The notes under the pieces are model-generated. The model searched no databases, was not told the origin of the DNA, and saw only the letters and a program-made list of their open reading frames with translations. A stretch of DNA of 64,000 bases, from NCBI GenBank assembly GCA_019639235.1, contig JAHBSG010000009.1, positions 62,001 through 126,000 on the forward strand, in the 5' to 3' direction. Source of the stretch: Acidobacteriota bacterium. GTDB taxonomy: Bacteria > Acidobacteriota > Blastocatellia > Pyrinomonadales > Pyrinomonadaceae. A program made the position numbers and the translations under genes. The stretch's first letter is position 1; each line of letters starts with the position of its first letter. Positions 43,510-53,983 of this stretch are shown piece by piece.

Positions 43510-44898
43510 CTAACTGCGCAATCTGAGCGCTTCCAACAATTCATCCGACAGCCGAGTGACGGTGCCGGCTCCGAGGGTTATCACCAGATCGCCGTCGGTA
43601 AGCGACGGTACGATCTTTTCGGCGGCCGCTTCAATATCGCCGAGGTAAGTCACATTCTTGTGGCCGTATTTCTTGATGTTCTCAACAAGCACCTCGGCCG
43701 TGATTCCCTCGATCGGTGGTTCGCTCGCGGGGTAAATATCGAGCACGAAGAGAACGTCCGCGTTGTTGAATGCCAACGCAAATTCGTCCATCAATTCCTG
43801 CGTCCGCGTATATCGATGAGGCTGAAATGCGACGACGGTCCGGCGGCCGGCGGCTGCATTCTTGGCCGCAGCAAGGGTCGCGAGGATCTCGGTCGGGTGA
43901 TGGCCGTAGTCGTCCACGACCGTTATGCCGCCGACGTCGCCCTTGAACTGAAACCGGCGATTCGCATTCTTGAACCCCTTGAATGCCTCGGCGATCTTTT
44001 CAAAAGGCACGTCGAGTTCCATCGCTACTGCGGTTGCCGCGAGTGCATTGTAAACATTGTGTTTGCCCGGTACCGGCAGATCGATCCGACCGAGGACCTC
44101 CGTTCCCTTCCACACCTCGAACGTTGACCCGAAGCCGTCGGTATATTTGATCTTGTGCGCTGAAATATCGGCTTGTGCGGTCATACCATAAGTGACCCGC
44201 CGACGCTTGATATTCGGGATAATGAGTTGAACATTCGGATCGTCAAGGCAGATGATCGCGGCTCCGAAGAACGGCACTTTGTTGACAAAATCCGTGAAGC
44301 ATTGGACCACGTCGTCCATCCCCTTGTAGCTTTCCATGTGCTCCTTGTCGATGTTGGTAACAACAGCGATCGTCGGGTAGAGCATCAAGAAGGACCGGTC
44401 GCTCTCGTCAGCCTCGGTGACGAACCACTCGGAGGAACCGACCTGCGCGTTCGAGCCGAGCGTTTCAACAACGCCGCCGACGACCGTTGTCGGATCGACC
44501 CCGGCGTGCTTCAAGATCGTTGCAACCATCGATGTCGTAGAGGTCTTTCCGTGTGTTCCGGAAATTGCGACAGCGTAAGGCTTCAAAACCATCAACTCCG
44601 CAAGCATCTCGGCTCGCGGAATTACGGGAATGCCGTTCTCCTTTGCGCGCACGATCTCGGGATTATCGGGCCGCACCGCGGACGAATAGACGACGACCTG
44701 CGCATCACCGACGTTCTCGGCGGCGTGGCCCTCGAAAATTCGAATATTGAAGTTCTGCTCGAGCCGATCAGTATTTTTCGAACGTTTGATGTCCGAGCCC
44801 GAGACCTCAAATCCGAGGCTTGCGAGCACCTCGGCGATTCCGCTCATGCCGATACCGCCAATGCCGATAAAATGTATTTTCTTTACGTGTCTAAACAT
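43510..44898 (-). CDS. murC: UDP-N-acetylmuramate-L-alanine ligase
   Basis: MurC adds L-Ala to UDP-MurNAc. [16 protein letters not shown] is the Mur N-terminal motif, [14 protein letters not shown] the ATP loop, EADESDRSF follows, and YGHHPTEI is the second ligase motif. ATG 44898 follows AGGCAAG; the TTG frame above it is not needed. The gap upstream holds an 8-bp-period array. murB and ddl, which commonly follow murC, are absent; ftsQ comes next. Confidence 0.95.
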   Translation of the reverse strand: MFRHVKKIHFIGIGGIGMSGIAEVLASLGFEVSGSDIKRSKNTDRLEQNFNIRIFEGHAAENVGDAQVVVYSSAVRPDNPEIVRAKENGIPVIPRAEMLAELMVLKPYAVAISGTHGKTSTTSMVATILKHAGVDPTTVVGGVVETLGSNAQVGSSEWFVTEADESDRSFLMLYPTIAVVTNIDKEHMESYKGMDDVVQCFTDFVNKVPFFGAAIICLDDPNVQLIIPNIKRRRVTYGMTAQADISAHKIKYTDGFGSTFEVWKGTEVLGRIDLPVPGKHNVYNALAATAVAMELDVPFEKIAEAFKGFKNANRRFQFKGDVGGITVVDDYGHHPTEILATLAAAKNAAAGRRTVVAFQPHRYTRTQELMDEFALAFNNADVLFVLDIYPASEPPIEGITAEVLVENIKKYGHKNVTYLGDIEAAAEKIVPSLTDGDLVITLGAGTVTRLSDELLEALRLRS

Positions 44899-44950
44899 TA
44901 AAAACTTGCCTGTGATCAAATTCTGTGGTCAAGATCTTCGTCCATCAGAA

Positions 44951-44982
44951 CTTTGCGACTTTGCCTCTTTGCGACCTTGCGT
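44951..44982. repeat. 8-bp-period array in the murG-murC gap
   Basis: Four units of CTTTGCGA type (44951, 44959, 44967, 44975) lie head to tail, with 1-3 changes each. They fill about a third of the 99-bp gap. No gene or terminator is seen here. Confidence 0.75.
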
Positions 44983-44997
44983 TAAGCGATCCTGCCA

Positions 44998-46074
44998 TTA
45001 AATGCTGTTCCGCAGTTGCTCGATCAGGTCTGCCGTACGCTCTGCCGCATCGGCCCGGCCCATTGCCTTTGCTGCGGCCTCCATTGCCGAGAGTTTCTCG
45101 GCGTCGTCAATTGTCGTCCGTATAAGCTCGGCGAGCTTTTCGCCATTGAGATCTGCCTGCAAGAGCACCTTTGCCGCGCCGCCTTCTTCGAGCGCTTCGG
45201 CATTCTTCCGCTGGTGGTCATCCGCGGCGGTCGGCAACGGGATCATTATAGACGCCTTGCCCGCTGCGGCGAGTTCAGCACAGGTCGTCGCCCCGGCACG
45301 GCAGATCACCAGGTCCGCTCGAGCAAACTCATCGAACATATTTGCGATGAAAGGCCGCACGTCCGCCATCGGGTAATCTGATCGGCCATACAACTCGCGT
45401 ATCTTCTCAAAATCCGCTTCGCCGGTTTGGTGCGTTATCGTCAGCCGGTCTTTCAGTTCCGCAAGATGCGGCAGGGCATCGGCCATCGCATTATTGATAG
45501 CTCGGGCTCCCTGTGAACCGCCGAAGATAAGCAAGTGAGCGACCTCGCTTCTTTGCTTCGGCGGAACCTCGAAGAATTCTTTTCTAACTGGATTCCCCGT
45601 CACGACGCCTTTCTTTCCGAAGTAAGGCAAAGAAGCTTCGAAGGTCAACGCAGCTTTATCGACGAACCTCGCGAGTTGGCGATTCGTAAAGCCCGGCAGT
45701 GCGTTCGAGTCCATCACAAGGGTCGGTACGCCCATTATCGCCGCCATCAAGAGCACCGGCCCTGAAACATATCCGCCCGCTCCGACGACGACGTGCGGCC
45801 GAAACTGCCTGATGATCTGACGTGCTTCGATGAAGCTCTTGGGAAGAACGGAAAGCCCTTTGATCTTGCCAACGAACCCGACATTCTTAAGCCCCGCACT
45901 ATTGATCAGCGAAAGCTGAAAGCCCGCTTCTGGGACGATACGGGTTTCAAGCCCGCGGGCTGTGCCGACGAACAAGACCTCAGACGCCTTATCCCGCCGC
46001 AAGACCTCGTTTGCGACGGCGATCGCCGGGAAAATATGTCCGCCGGTGCCTCCGGCCGCGAAAAGTACCTTCAT
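44998..46074 (-). CDS. murG: UDP-GlcNAc transferase MurG
   Basis: MurG makes lipid II from lipid I at the cytoplasmic face. LFAAGGTGGHIFPA is the N-terminal loop, GAGGYVSGP follows and LLIFGGSQGARAIN lies in the linker between domains. ICRAGATTCAELAAAGK is the UDP-GlcNAc site, with IPLPTAADDHQRKNAE after it. 358 aa is typical. It follows ftsW by 30 bp. Confidence 0.95.
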   Translation of the reverse strand: MKVLFAAGGTGGHIFPAIAVANEVLRRDKASEVLFVGTARGLETRIVPEAGFQLSLINSAGLKNVGFVGKIKGLSVLPKSFIEARQIIRQFRPHVVVGAGGYVSGPVLLMAAIMGVPTLVMDSNALPGFTNRQLARFVDKAALTFEASLPYFGKKGVVTGNPVRKEFFEVPPKQRSEVAHLLIFGGSQGARAINNAMADALPHLAELKDRLTITHQTGEADFEKIRELYGRSDYPMADVRPFIANMFDEFARADLVICRAGATTCAELAAAGKASIMIPLPTAADDHQRKNAEALEEGGAAKVLLQADLNGEKLAELIRTTIDDAEKLSAMEAAAKAMGRADAAERTADLIEQLRNSI

Positions 46075-46104
46075 CTATCTCTCATCAACGAGCTAGGTTC
46101 TGCA

Positions 46105-47271
46105 TCATTTTAATCCGGATCGGGCCTTCTTACGCCTTACCCCGCTTGCGGCGGGCCTTTCGGCCGGATCTTCTTCGCCTGCGGCCGCAATGCTGAGCAA
46201 AACGCCGACCGCGGCAAGCGTTACGAGCACCGATGAACCACCGTACGAGATGAACGGAAGGGGAATGCCCTTTGCCGGAAGTATTGAAATAACAACACTT
46301 ATGTTAAAAAGGGCCTGGACCGTTATGCCCGTTATCAAACCGATGCCAAGCAGCGTGCCGAAGCGGTCCGGGGCGTTCAATGCCGCCCTTGTGCCCCGCC
46401 AGAGAAGCACCGCAAAGGCCGCGACGATCGCCAGCGTGCCGACGAGCCCGAATTCCTCCCCGACCACCGAAAATATGAAGTCGGAGTGCGGGTACGGCAA
46501 GTAAAATAGCTTCTGCTGGCCGCGGGCAAAGCCCTCGCCGAGCACACCACCCGAGCCGATCGCGTAAAGCGACTGGCAAACCTGATAGCCGGCACCGGCA
46601 GCATTTTCCGGGTCGCAGGGATCGAGAAATGCTCCGAGCCGCCGCATCCGCCATGGCGCAAAATACAGAGCAGCCGCGACACCGGTAACAAAAACCCCGC
46701 CGACCCCAGCTACGTGGATCAACTTCGCCCCCGCCGCGAAATAGACGGCAGCAAAGATGGCACAGATCACCAAGGTCGTACCGAGGTCCGGCTCTACAAA
46801 GATCAATCCAGAAACAAGGCCGACGACAAGAAGCATCGGCAAAAGCGTCGCCTTCAACTCACCGACCCGGTCTGCATTTCGCACGAGGAACCACGCCAGA
46901 AAGACCGGCAGGGTTATCTTCGCTATCTCGGAGGGCTGCAGCGAAAGGCCGCCAAAGCGGATCCACCGCTGTGCTCCATTGATGGCCGGAAAGCCAAAAA
47001 CCGCGAGGAGAAGAGCTATCGTTATCAAAAGCCCGATCAAAACGACCGGAAAGCTGTTCAGCCGGCGATAATCGACTCGGCTGGCGACGAACATTATCAC
47101 GATGCCGGCGATTGTAAAGCCCGCCTGCTTGTAAAAATACGTGAACTGCGATGCTCCGGCCGTTTCGCGTTGGGCGATCATCGCAGATGCCGAATAGACC
47201 ATCATCGTTCCGAAGACCGCGAGCCCCGCGGCCAACAGAAACATGATCCAATCTATTCGATCTAGCCTCAT
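46105..47271 (-). CDS. ftsW: SEDS glycosyltransferase FtsW
   Basis: FtsW polymerises septal peptidoglycan with FtsI. About ten membrane helices carry SEDS signatures: SASAMIAQ, the RWIRFGGLSLQPSEIAK loop with the catalytic Asp context, FVEPDLGTTLV, LPYPHSDFIFSVVGEEFG and LPFISYGGSSVL. The 388-aa length fits. It starts 2 bp after the murD stop. RodA is an alternative family name, excluded here by cluster position. Confidence 0.94.
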   Translation of the reverse strand: MRLDRIDWIMFLLAAGLAVFGTMMVYSASAMIAQRETAGASQFTYFYKQAGFTIAGIVIMFVASRVDYRRLNSFPVVLIGLLITIALLLAVFGFPAINGAQRWIRFGGLSLQPSEIAKITLPVFLAWFLVRNADRVGELKATLLPMLLVVGLVSGLIFVEPDLGTTLVICAIFAAVYFAAGAKLIHVAGVGGVFVTGVAAALYFAPWRMRRLGAFLDPCDPENAAGAGYQVCQSLYAIGSGGVLGEGFARGQQKLFYLPYPHSDFIFSVVGEEFGLVGTLAIVAAFAVLLWRGTRAALNAPDRFGTLLGIGLITGITVQALFNISVVISILPAKGIPLPFISYGGSSVLVTLAAVGVLLSIAAAGEEDPAERPAASGVRRKKARSGLK

Positions 47272-47273
47272 AA

Positions 47274-48665
47274 CTAAGCATCACCTGCCGCCGCCTGCTC
47301 GCTAAGAGCAAGCTTCGCCACCTCCGCTTTGAACGCCCGGCCGCGTTCCTCAAAACTACCGAACATATCGAAACTCGCACAGGCCGGTGCGAGCAACACC
47401 GAATCGCCGGCCTCGGCCGCCTCCGATGCAAGACGGACCGCATCGGCCATTGAGCCCGCCCGCTCGATCGGGGCATGTCCGGCGAGCTGAGAGGCTATGT
47501 TATCGCCATCCTCGCCATAAACGACGAGAGCCCGGACGCTCTTTTCGATAAGCGGAACGAGCGGTGAATAAGGTGCGTTCTTACCGCGGCCGCCGATCAG
47601 CAGGACGATCTTTCCGGCGTCTTCGCCGAGAGCTTCGAGGGCCTTCAACGTAGCATCAACAGAGGTCGCCTTTGAGTCGTTGTAGAAGCGAACGCCTTCG
47701 ACCTCATCTACAAATTCGATCCTGTGCTCGACCCCACGGAATCGTGCGATCGTTTCCCGCATCGATTCCGGCGAGGCACCGCAGACGAGTCCCGCGGCCA
47801 TCGCGGCAAGCACGTTCTCAACGTTGTGCAGTCCGCGGATCGCGATCTCATCACGTGTAGTGAGCACCCTTTCCTTTCCGCCGCTTCGAGAAACAAGCTC
47901 ACGGCCGCGGAGAAATAGCCCCTCGTCGAGTTCCTTCACAACGCTGAACATCGCAACATGGGCGCGAAGTCCCGATGCCCATCCGGCCGTAACCTCATTG
48001 TCCGCGTTGAGCACTGCGAGGTCCTCCGGCGTTTGGTTCATAAAGATCCGATGCTTGGCCGCAGCGTAGTCCGAGAAGAAGTCGTAGCGATCCAGATGAT
48101 TCGGCGTAACGTTCAGGCAAAGCGCCACTCGCGGATGGAGATCTACGATGGTCTCAAGCTGAAAGCTCGAAAGCTCGGCGACCGTCCAGGTATCGTCGTC
48201 AGCCTCGGCGACGAGGTCGATGAGCGGCCGGCCGATGTTGCCGCCGACCAGCGTCTTGAGGCCGGCATCCTTTAAAATCTTGCCAATCAGGGTCGTCGTT
48301 GTCGTCTTGCCGTTCGAGCCGGTAATGCCGACCATTCTGCCTTTCAAAAAACGATACGCAAGTTCGACCTCACCGATTACCTCGCCATCTTTTCGGTCCA
48401 CATATCGAGCCGGGATCGAACCGGTCGGCACGCCGGGCGAGATCACAACCAGATCGATCTGGTCCAGCAGCCACGACGGGATCTCCCCGTCGATCAGCCC
48501 AACGCCATTTGCTTCTTTCAAAGATCTCGCCGCATCGCTCCACTCGGCGATCGGCTTTCGGTCGTGCAGAGCGACGGTCGCCCCGCGCTCGGAAAGAAAC
48601 TTCGCGGAGGCTATTCCGGACCTACCGGCTCCAAGTACCAATGCTTTGCGACCATCGACCTTCAT
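47274..48665 (-). CDS. murD: UDP-MurNAc-L-alanine:D-glutamate ligase
   Basis: MurD adds D-Glu. LVLGAGRSGIASA opens the UDP-binding domain and GITGSNGKTTTTTL is the ATP loop. ELSSFQLE, NVTPNHLDRYD and YNDSKATSVDATLKALEA follow as conserved ligase motifs. 463 aa is normal. Between mraY and this gene lies a 7-bp-period array. Confidence 0.95.
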   Translation of the reverse strand: MKVDGRKALVLGAGRSGIASAKFLSERGATVALHDRKPIAEWSDAARSLKEANGVGLIDGEIPSWLLDQIDLVVISPGVPTGSIPARYVDRKDGEVIGEVELAYRFLKGRMVGITGSNGKTTTTTLIGKILKDAGLKTLVGGNIGRPLIDLVAEADDDTWTVAELSSFQLETIVDLHPRVALCLNVTPNHLDRYDFFSDYAAAKHRIFMNQTPEDLAVLNADNEVTAGWASGLRAHVAMFSVVKELDEGLFLRGRELVSRSGGKERVLTTRDEIAIRGLHNVENVLAAMAAGLVCGASPESMRETIARFRGVEHRIEFVDEVEGVRFYNDSKATSVDATLKALEALGEDAGKIVLLIGGRGKNAPYSPLVPLIEKSVRALVVYGEDGDNIASQLAGHAPIERAGSMADAVRLASEAAEAGDSVLLAPACASFDMFGSFEERGRAFKAEVAKLALSEQAAAGDA

Positions 48666-48687
48666 CTTTATTTCGAGACCAGATTAC

Positions 48688-48715
48688 AGCTACTAGCTAA
48701 TAGCTAACAGCTTTG
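48688..48715. repeat. 7-bp-period array in the mraY-murD gap
   Basis: Four units of AGCTAAY type (48688, 48695, 48702, 48709) fill half of the 52-bp gap. The period and some words match the arms of the valS insert. Confidence 0.7.
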
Positions 48716-48717
48716 CT

Positions 48718-49857
48718 TTACCTTAACTTCAGCGTCGAAAGACTTAACAGCGCGAACAAGATCGCTACGATCACAAAGCGGAAAACTATCTTCGGCTCCT
48801 TCCAGCCTGCCATTTGAAAATGGTGGTGAAGCGGCGCCTGGAGAAATATCCGCTTGCCGACTCCGCCGGTCTTCTTTGTGAACTTGAAGAACGAAACCTG
48901 GATCATCACCGAAAGTGCCTCGATGATGAAGATGCCCCCGATGAACGGCAGCAAAAACTCCTGCTTCGTCAGGATCGCGACTGTTCCGAGAGCTCCGCCG
49001 ATCGCCAGCGAACCGACGTCGCCCATAAAGACTTCCGCCGGAGGAGCGTTATACCAGAGAAACCCGAGGCTTGCCCCGACCATCGCTCCGCAGAACACAG
49101 TTAGTTCGCCTGCAGCCGGTATATGAGCAAGGTCGAGGTATTCAGCCCAACGCCGGTCGCTCGAAACGTAAGTCAACGCGGTCAATGCTGCCATCGCGAT
49201 GAAGGTAACGCTCGTCGCGAGCCCATCGAGGCCGTCCGTAAGATTTACTGCGTTCGATGACCCAAGTAAGACGAAGATAATGAAAACCAGATAAAGCCAC
49301 GGACCGATATTTGTAATATCGGTTTCGACCGTCGCCCGAAAGAACGGAATACTCAGCTTCCAGGTATAATTCGTAAGGAAGTAGAGCACCGCCCAAACAC
49401 CCAGTGCGGTAAACAGTTGCCCGGCAAGTTTTTGCCGACCGGTGAGCCCGAGGCTCCGCTTCTTGACGATCTTTATGTAGTCGTCAGCAAAGCCGACCGC
49501 GGCGAAAAGCGTCGTGGCGCCGAGAGCCAACCAAAGAAAAAGATTGTCGAGACGAGCCCAAAGGACGGTGGAAAGAATCACCGTTCCGATGATCAGCACT
49601 CCGCCCATTGTCGGGGTTCCCTTTTTGGCCTGATGCTCTGCAGATAGCTCCTCGCGTATCTCCTGACCTACCTTAAGTGCCTCAAGTTTTCGGATCACCC
49701 ATTTGCCAAGGAAAAGCGAAATCAGGAGTGCGGTGATCGTCGCCCAAGCCGTTCGAAAGGTCACATACTGAAAAACATTGAGCGCCTTGAAGAGATACGA
49801 TTCGCTTGCCGCACCGTAGTCGCGGAATATCCACTGATATAAAAGATGATAGAGCAT
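48718..49857 (-). CDS. mraY: phospho-MurNAc-pentapeptide transferase MraY
   Basis: MraY transfers phospho-MurNAc-pentapeptide to undecaprenyl phosphate, forming lipid I. About ten helices carry the family motifs [43 protein letters not shown] and the APLHHHFQ loop. 379 aa is slightly longer than E. coli (360). Confidence 0.95.
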   Translation of the reverse strand: MLYHLLYQWIFRDYGAASESYLFKALNVFQYVTFRTAWATITALLISLFLGKWVIRKLEALKVGQEIREELSAEHQAKKGTPTMGGVLIIGTVILSTVLWARLDNLFLWLALGATTLFAAVGFADDYIKIVKKRSLGLTGRQKLAGQLFTALGVWAVLYFLTNYTWKLSIPFFRATVETDITNIGPWLYLVFIIFVLLGSSNAVNLTDGLDGLATSVTFIAMAALTALTYVSSDRRWAEYLDLAHIPAAGELTVFCGAMVGASLGFLWYNAPPAEVFMGDVGSLAIGGALGTVAILTKQEFLLPFIGGIFIIEALSVMIQVSFFKFTKKTGGVGKRIFLQAPLHHHFQMAGWKEPKIVFRFVIVAILFALLSLSTLKLR

Positions 49858-49912
49858 CTATCTCTCCGTTCCGGCTTCGATTCGCCCGCCGGCCTTTCAT
49901 GCTGTTGTCCGA

Positions 49913-51364
49913 CTAACTTCGCTCGAACTTGTCGTCCAACTTCTCAAGCACACGCTCCGTCTTGACCCCACGCGACCCTTTTACCAGGATGACATCCCCT
50001 GATCTGACCAGGCCGGCAAGCATTTCGCCAGCGGTATCGGAATCTGCTGCGAACACTGCTCCACTAATTCCCTCGGCCTTTGCTCCGGCAACGATGTGCT
50101 CGGCGAGCCCGCGGACGCCGAGCAAAAGATCGACCCCAAGATTGCCGATCCTCCGGCCGGCTTCTTGATGCATCTCGACCGCCGCCTCACCAAGCTCTAG
50201 CATTTCGCCGGCGACGACGATCTTCCGTTCTTCCGGCCGGCTTCCCGCAACAAGTGTTTCGGCCATTGATACAAGTGCATCCGGATTAGAGTTATAGGAA
50301 TCATTTATTACTCGAAATCCGGCCTTGTACTCAACTATCTCACCACGCTGCCCCGGAGCTGTTACCGTTGCAAAGGCACCTGTAATATCTGCTGGCCCCA
50401 TTCCATAGATATGGCCAACCGCGGCGGCCGCCAGCGCGTTCATCACGTTATGCTTTCCGTTCAGCGGAAATGCGACCGCGGCCTCTCCGGCAGGCGTGAC
50501 CAACCTGAACCTCGTATTGCCAAATCCCGTGAACTCGATATCCTTCGCCCGGACGTCGGCTTCGTTCTCGATCCCAAATGTTACAACGTGGCCTTTCGAT
50601 AGATGAGCCATCGAAGCAACGCGATGATCGTCCGCATTTAGTACTGCGGTTCCGCCGTCCTTCATTCCTTCAACAATCTCGGCCTTCGCCTGGCGTATTC
50701 GCTCAATCGTTCCCAGATGTTCGATGTGCACCGGTAAGACGTTCAGAACCACCGAAACGTCTGGCGGGGTTATCCGGCATAGCCGCTGGATCTCGTTTAG
50801 CGGCGTCGACATACCCATCTCGAGAACCGCCATTTGGTAAGTGCTGTCCGCTGCTAGCTCAAGAACCGTCAATGGATGCCCGAGGCCGTTGTTATAGTTC
50901 TTCTTGTTGCGCAGAACACGGAGCCCCGCTGATGAAAGAACGTGAGCGGTCAGTTCTTTTGCAGTGGTCTTGCCGGCACTCCCGGTAATAGCGACAACGG
51001 GCCGATCCCATTCGAGATAGACCTGATGCGCAAGGGCCTGAAGCGAAGCGATCACGTCATCCGAGAAGATCAGTCGCTGCTTCTCGCCATCAAGAGACCC
51101 AAAATGCTCCTTAAACCGCTCATCGCGAACAACCGCTGCCGCCGCTCCGGCTGCTAGTGCGGCCGGCACATATTCGGTCGAATCGGCAAAATCGCCATTG
51201 AACCCATTGTTTTTGTACTCCGGTTGCGAGAGTGCAAAAAAGACACTCCCCGCATCGGCTTCGCGCGAATCGATCACAAATCGTGTGACATCGCTCTCGG
51301 CCAGTGCGGGGTCAAGGTGGGGCGACCTGCCCGCCATTTTCTCAATTGCTTCGCGAAGCTTCAT
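49913..51364 (-). CDS. murF: UDP-MurNAc-tripeptide:D-alanyl-D-alanine ligase
   Basis: MurF adds D-Ala-D-Ala. DSREADAGSVFFAL lies in the first domain, ITGSAGKTTAKEL is the ATP loop, LEMGMSTPLNEI follows, and INDSYNSNPDALVSM is the second ligase motif. The start overlaps the ftsI stop by 23 bp. murE, normally between ftsI and murF, is absent. Confidence 0.95.
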   Translation of the reverse strand: MKLREAIEKMAGRSPHLDPALAESDVTRFVIDSREADAGSVFFALSQPEYKNNGFNGDFADSTEYVPAALAAGAAAAVVRDERFKEHFGSLDGEKQRLIFSDDVIASLQALAHQVYLEWDRPVVAITGSAGKTTAKELTAHVLSSAGLRVLRNKKNYNNGLGHPLTVLELAADSTYQMAVLEMGMSTPLNEIQRLCRITPPDVSVVLNVLPVHIEHLGTIERIRQAKAEIVEGMKDGGTAVLNADDHRVASMAHLSKGHVVTFGIENEADVRAKDIEFTGFGNTRFRLVTPAGEAAVAFPLNGKHNVMNALAAAAVGHIYGMGPADITGAFATVTAPGQRGEIVEYKAGFRVINDSYNSNPDALVSMAETLVAGSRPEERKIVVAGEMLELGEAAVEMHQEAGRRIGNLGVDLLLGVRGLAEHIVAGAKAEGISGAVFAADSDTAGEMLAGLVRSGDVILVKGSRGVKTERVLEKLDDKFERS

Positions 51365-53369
51365 TCTTTGATTTCGCGGAGTTCGCCGGTTGCTTTTGTT
51401 TCACATCCGGTTTCTTTCCGCTCGGCACTGCTGCCGCTATTCGCTCTCCTCTATTCCTGCCGGGCCGTGGCTTTCGCTCCTCGGCCGCCTCTTGTTCTGA
51501 TCGATCGGTTTCGGCCGGTTCTGGATCTTCGCCCGTTAACGATTCCCCATTTCCGACGGTCTCGGCCAAGAGTTCGCCATCCTCTTCCACGATCTGCGGC
51601 ACATCGCTCGGCGAGATCTTTAGTGTCGGGAGCAACTTATCCGCGATCTCTTTGAAAACCGGTGCCGCAACCGACCCGCCGTCGCGACCGCCGTTTCTAG
51701 GCTCATCGATGACGACCGCGATCGTGACTTCCGGATTCTCTGCCGGCGCCATTCCAATGAACGAGGAAACGTACTTGGCAGAGTTCACCCGCTTGAGCTT
51801 TTCGTCGAATTTCCACGCGGTTCCGGTTTTCCCTGCAGCCGAATAACCGCTCGGAGCCGCCTTCTTCCCGGTCCCCGAAACGACGACCTCTCTCAGCATT
51901 TCCCTAACGTCACGCGCAGTTTCGGCGGACACGACCCGGTTTTTCGCCGGATTCGCCGCTGAAACGATCGTTTCCTCATGGTCACGGATTTCCTTTATTA
52001 TATGTGGCTGAATTCTGACGCCGTCGTTTGCTATCGTCGCAAAAGCCGTTGCCATTTGCAAAGCAGACACGCCAATTTCATACCCGATCGCCATCGAGGC
52101 CAGTGAATCGCCGTACCAACGCTCAGGTGATCGAACAACGCCGGCGGTTTCCGCGGGCAATTCGATGCCCGTGGCAGCCCCAAAGCCAAAATCCAGAATG
52201 CTCTGGTGGAAATCCTTCTTCCCGACTCGCATGGCAGTCCGGATAGCTCCGACGTTGCTTGACACCGCCATTGCTCTTGAATACGAGACCGACCCGTAAC
52301 GGCCATGGTCGCGAAAACGCCGTGTGCCTACCTCGATCGTACCGGAACCAAGGTCAATATGGTTCTGCGGCCTTATCAGGTCGCGTTCGCGAGCGGCACT
52401 GTAAGTGATCAGCTTGAAGACCGAGCCGGGCGAGTACATATTCTGGATCGCTGCGTTGCGAAGGTTGTTGTCATCTATCGACTCGAGCTTCGATGGATCG
52501 AAGGTCGGATAGTTGGCAAGAGCAAGCACCTCGCCCGTCTTGTTTGCGATAACGACCGCCATCCCGGCCTTTGCATTCGCATTCTTTACTGCGGCAGCCA
52601 GCGCGGTCTCGGCAAAATATTGTGCCGAATTATCAATGGTCAACACCACATCACCCGGCGGAGCCTTTTCGGTTACCACTTCGTCGTAAACACGGCCAAG
52701 CCTGTCGCGTTCCTGCTCTCGGCGGATCACGGCCCCGTAAAGTACATCATTCTGAGATTGTTCAATGCCCGCTTGCCCGACGCCTTCTGCATCGCTGAAA
52801 CCGATCACATGCGCCGCAAGCGGGCCATGCGGATAACTCCGCTTTTGCGAATCACGCCAGAATAGGCCTTCATATTTGGGCGTGCCGGACTTTCGAAGAT
52901 TTGGTGTATCAAGCGCCCGATCGATCGCTTCGACCTCGGTTGCGTCAAGCCCTTTCGCGATCGGCACGGCCTTGCGTCCGAGTTCTTTGGCTTCTTCGAG
53001 CACTTTTCGCAGCTCGGCCGGCTTTGTCTTCAACGCCTTTGCAATATCCTCAGATGCCTTTGCGATGTCGTCGATCGCGGTCGCATCAGCATAGAGCGTT
53101 TTCACCGAAACACTGATCGCAAGCGCCCTGCCATTGCGGTCATAGATCGTGCCGCGGGGCAAACGGCTTTTTCGAACATCTCGCCGCTGGCTGGCAGCCT
53201 TTTCTTTGAGGGGCTCGTGCTGGGTGATCTGTAGGTATACCAGTCGAGCCCCAACTCCGCCAAACCAGACGACGAAGACCGCGATGACGATCATGAATCG
53301 GATAAACGCGGTCTGTCGTAATTCAGCGGCCGTTTTCTTTTTCTTTGCGTTCAGGTTTTTCTTGGCCAT
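51342..53369 (-). CDS. ftsI: penicillin-binding protein 3 / FtsI transpeptidase
   Basis: FtsI cross-links septal peptidoglycan in the periplasm. One membrane helix (about residues 22-45) precedes a dimerisation domain. The transpeptidase domain has the SxxK of YSPGSVFKLI, the SxN of VSSNVG and KTGTAWK. No PASTA repeat is present; a Pro/Glu/Arg-rich tail of about 80 residues ends it. ATG 53369 is taken; GTG 53375 adds two residues. Confidence 0.93.
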   Translation of the reverse strand: MAKKNLNAKKKKTAAELRQTAFIRFMIVIAVFVVWFGGVGARLVYLQITQHEPLKEKAASQRRDVRKSRLPRGTIYDRNGRALAISVSVKTLYADATAIDDIAKASEDIAKALKTKPAELRKVLEEAKELGRKAVPIAKGLDATEVEAIDRALDTPNLRKSGTPKYEGLFWRDSQKRSYPHGPLAAHVIGFSDAEGVGQAGIEQSQNDVLYGAVIRREQERDRLGRVYDEVVTEKAPPGDVVLTIDNSAQYFAETALAAAVKNANAKAGMAVVIANKTGEVLALANYPTFDPSKLESIDDNNLRNAAIQNMYSPGSVFKLITYSAARERDLIRPQNHIDLGSGTIEVGTRRFRDHGRYGSVSYSRAMAVSSNVGAIRTAMRVGKKDFHQSILDFGFGAATGIELPAETAGVVRSPERWYGDSLASMAIGYEIGVSALQMATAFATIANDGVRIQPHIIKEIRDHEETIVSAANPAKNRVVSAETARDVREMLREVVVSGTGKKAAPSGYSAAGKTGTAWKFDEKLKRVNSAKYVSSFIGMAPAENPEVTIAVVIDEPRNGGRDGGSVAAPVFKEIADKLLPTLKISPSDVPQIVEEDGELLAETVGNGESLTGEDPEPAETDRSEQEAAEERKPRPGRNRGERIAAAVPSGKKPDVKQKQPANSAKSKNEASRSN

Positions 53370-53378
53370 ACGCACGCT

Positions 53379-53981
53379 CTATTTAAGTCTTGCTGCTGCT
53401 GTCAAAGTAGTTTTCGGTGCAGATTCGGCGACCCGACGCGGCCGGCCTTCGGAACGCGAAGGTTCCGCTGCAGGCAACTTTTTTTCGATAGTCGCGACCG
53501 TTGCCTTAGGCTTTTGCTCGGGTTTCGCTGTATCAGCCGCTTTTCGATCTCGCTCGGCGGCCCTTACCGTATCTGCAACAGGCTTTGAGTAAACGATCCT
53601 TTCGACCGCGGGTTCGGCCGAATTTCGTGTCGCTCCGGTCTCCGGTTTGGGAGCAACTGCAAGGACCGGAACTTCACTGGTCATGATCTCCCTTTCGACA
53701 AAACCGAGCCGCTTAGCGGTCCGGGCAAGTTCGGCGGGCGAGAGGGCGGTCTCGCGGGCAAGAAGCAGCCGACGCTTCTCTGCTTCTAGTTCCTCTACTT
53801 TTGAACGAAGCTCCGAGTTCTTTATCCCAAGCTCAACCGTCGCGAAATGCTGAACGGCAACCAGAAAGAAGCCGGCCATGACAAGTACCGCGCATAGCAC
53901 AGTAATGAGCAAATACTTGAATGAGCCGCCACGGCCGCTTTTCTTTGTTTTTCTTTTGATCGTTGGATTTCGCTTCGTCAT
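53379..53981 (-). CDS. ftsL: FtsL-like divisome protein
   Basis: A basic cytoplasmic part (1-23), one helix (YLLITVLCAVLVMAGFFLVAV) and a periplasmic coiled coil (LGIKNSELRSKVEELEAEKRRLLLARETALS) give the FtsL layout. A long Ala/Lys/Thr-rich tail of about 90 residues follows, longer than usual (E. coli FtsL 121 aa). Identification rests on layout plus position between rsmH and ftsI. Confidence 0.75.
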   Translation of the reverse strand: MTKRNPTIKRKTKKSGRGGSFKYLLITVLCAVLVMAGFFLVAVQHFATVELGIKNSELRSKVEELEAEKRRLLLARETALSPAELARTAKRLGFVEREIMTSEVPVLAVAPKPETGATRNSAEPAVERIVYSKPVADTVRAAERDRKAADTAKPEQKPKATVATIEKKLPAAEPSRSEGRPRRVAESAPKTTLTAAARLK

Positions 53982-53983
53982 CT

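Noticed and set aside
49913..53369. murE fused to ftsI or murF
   Set aside because: Both proteins have the usual domains and near-usual lengths, with a single Mur ligase ATP loop in MurF and none in FtsI, so no fused MurE is present.
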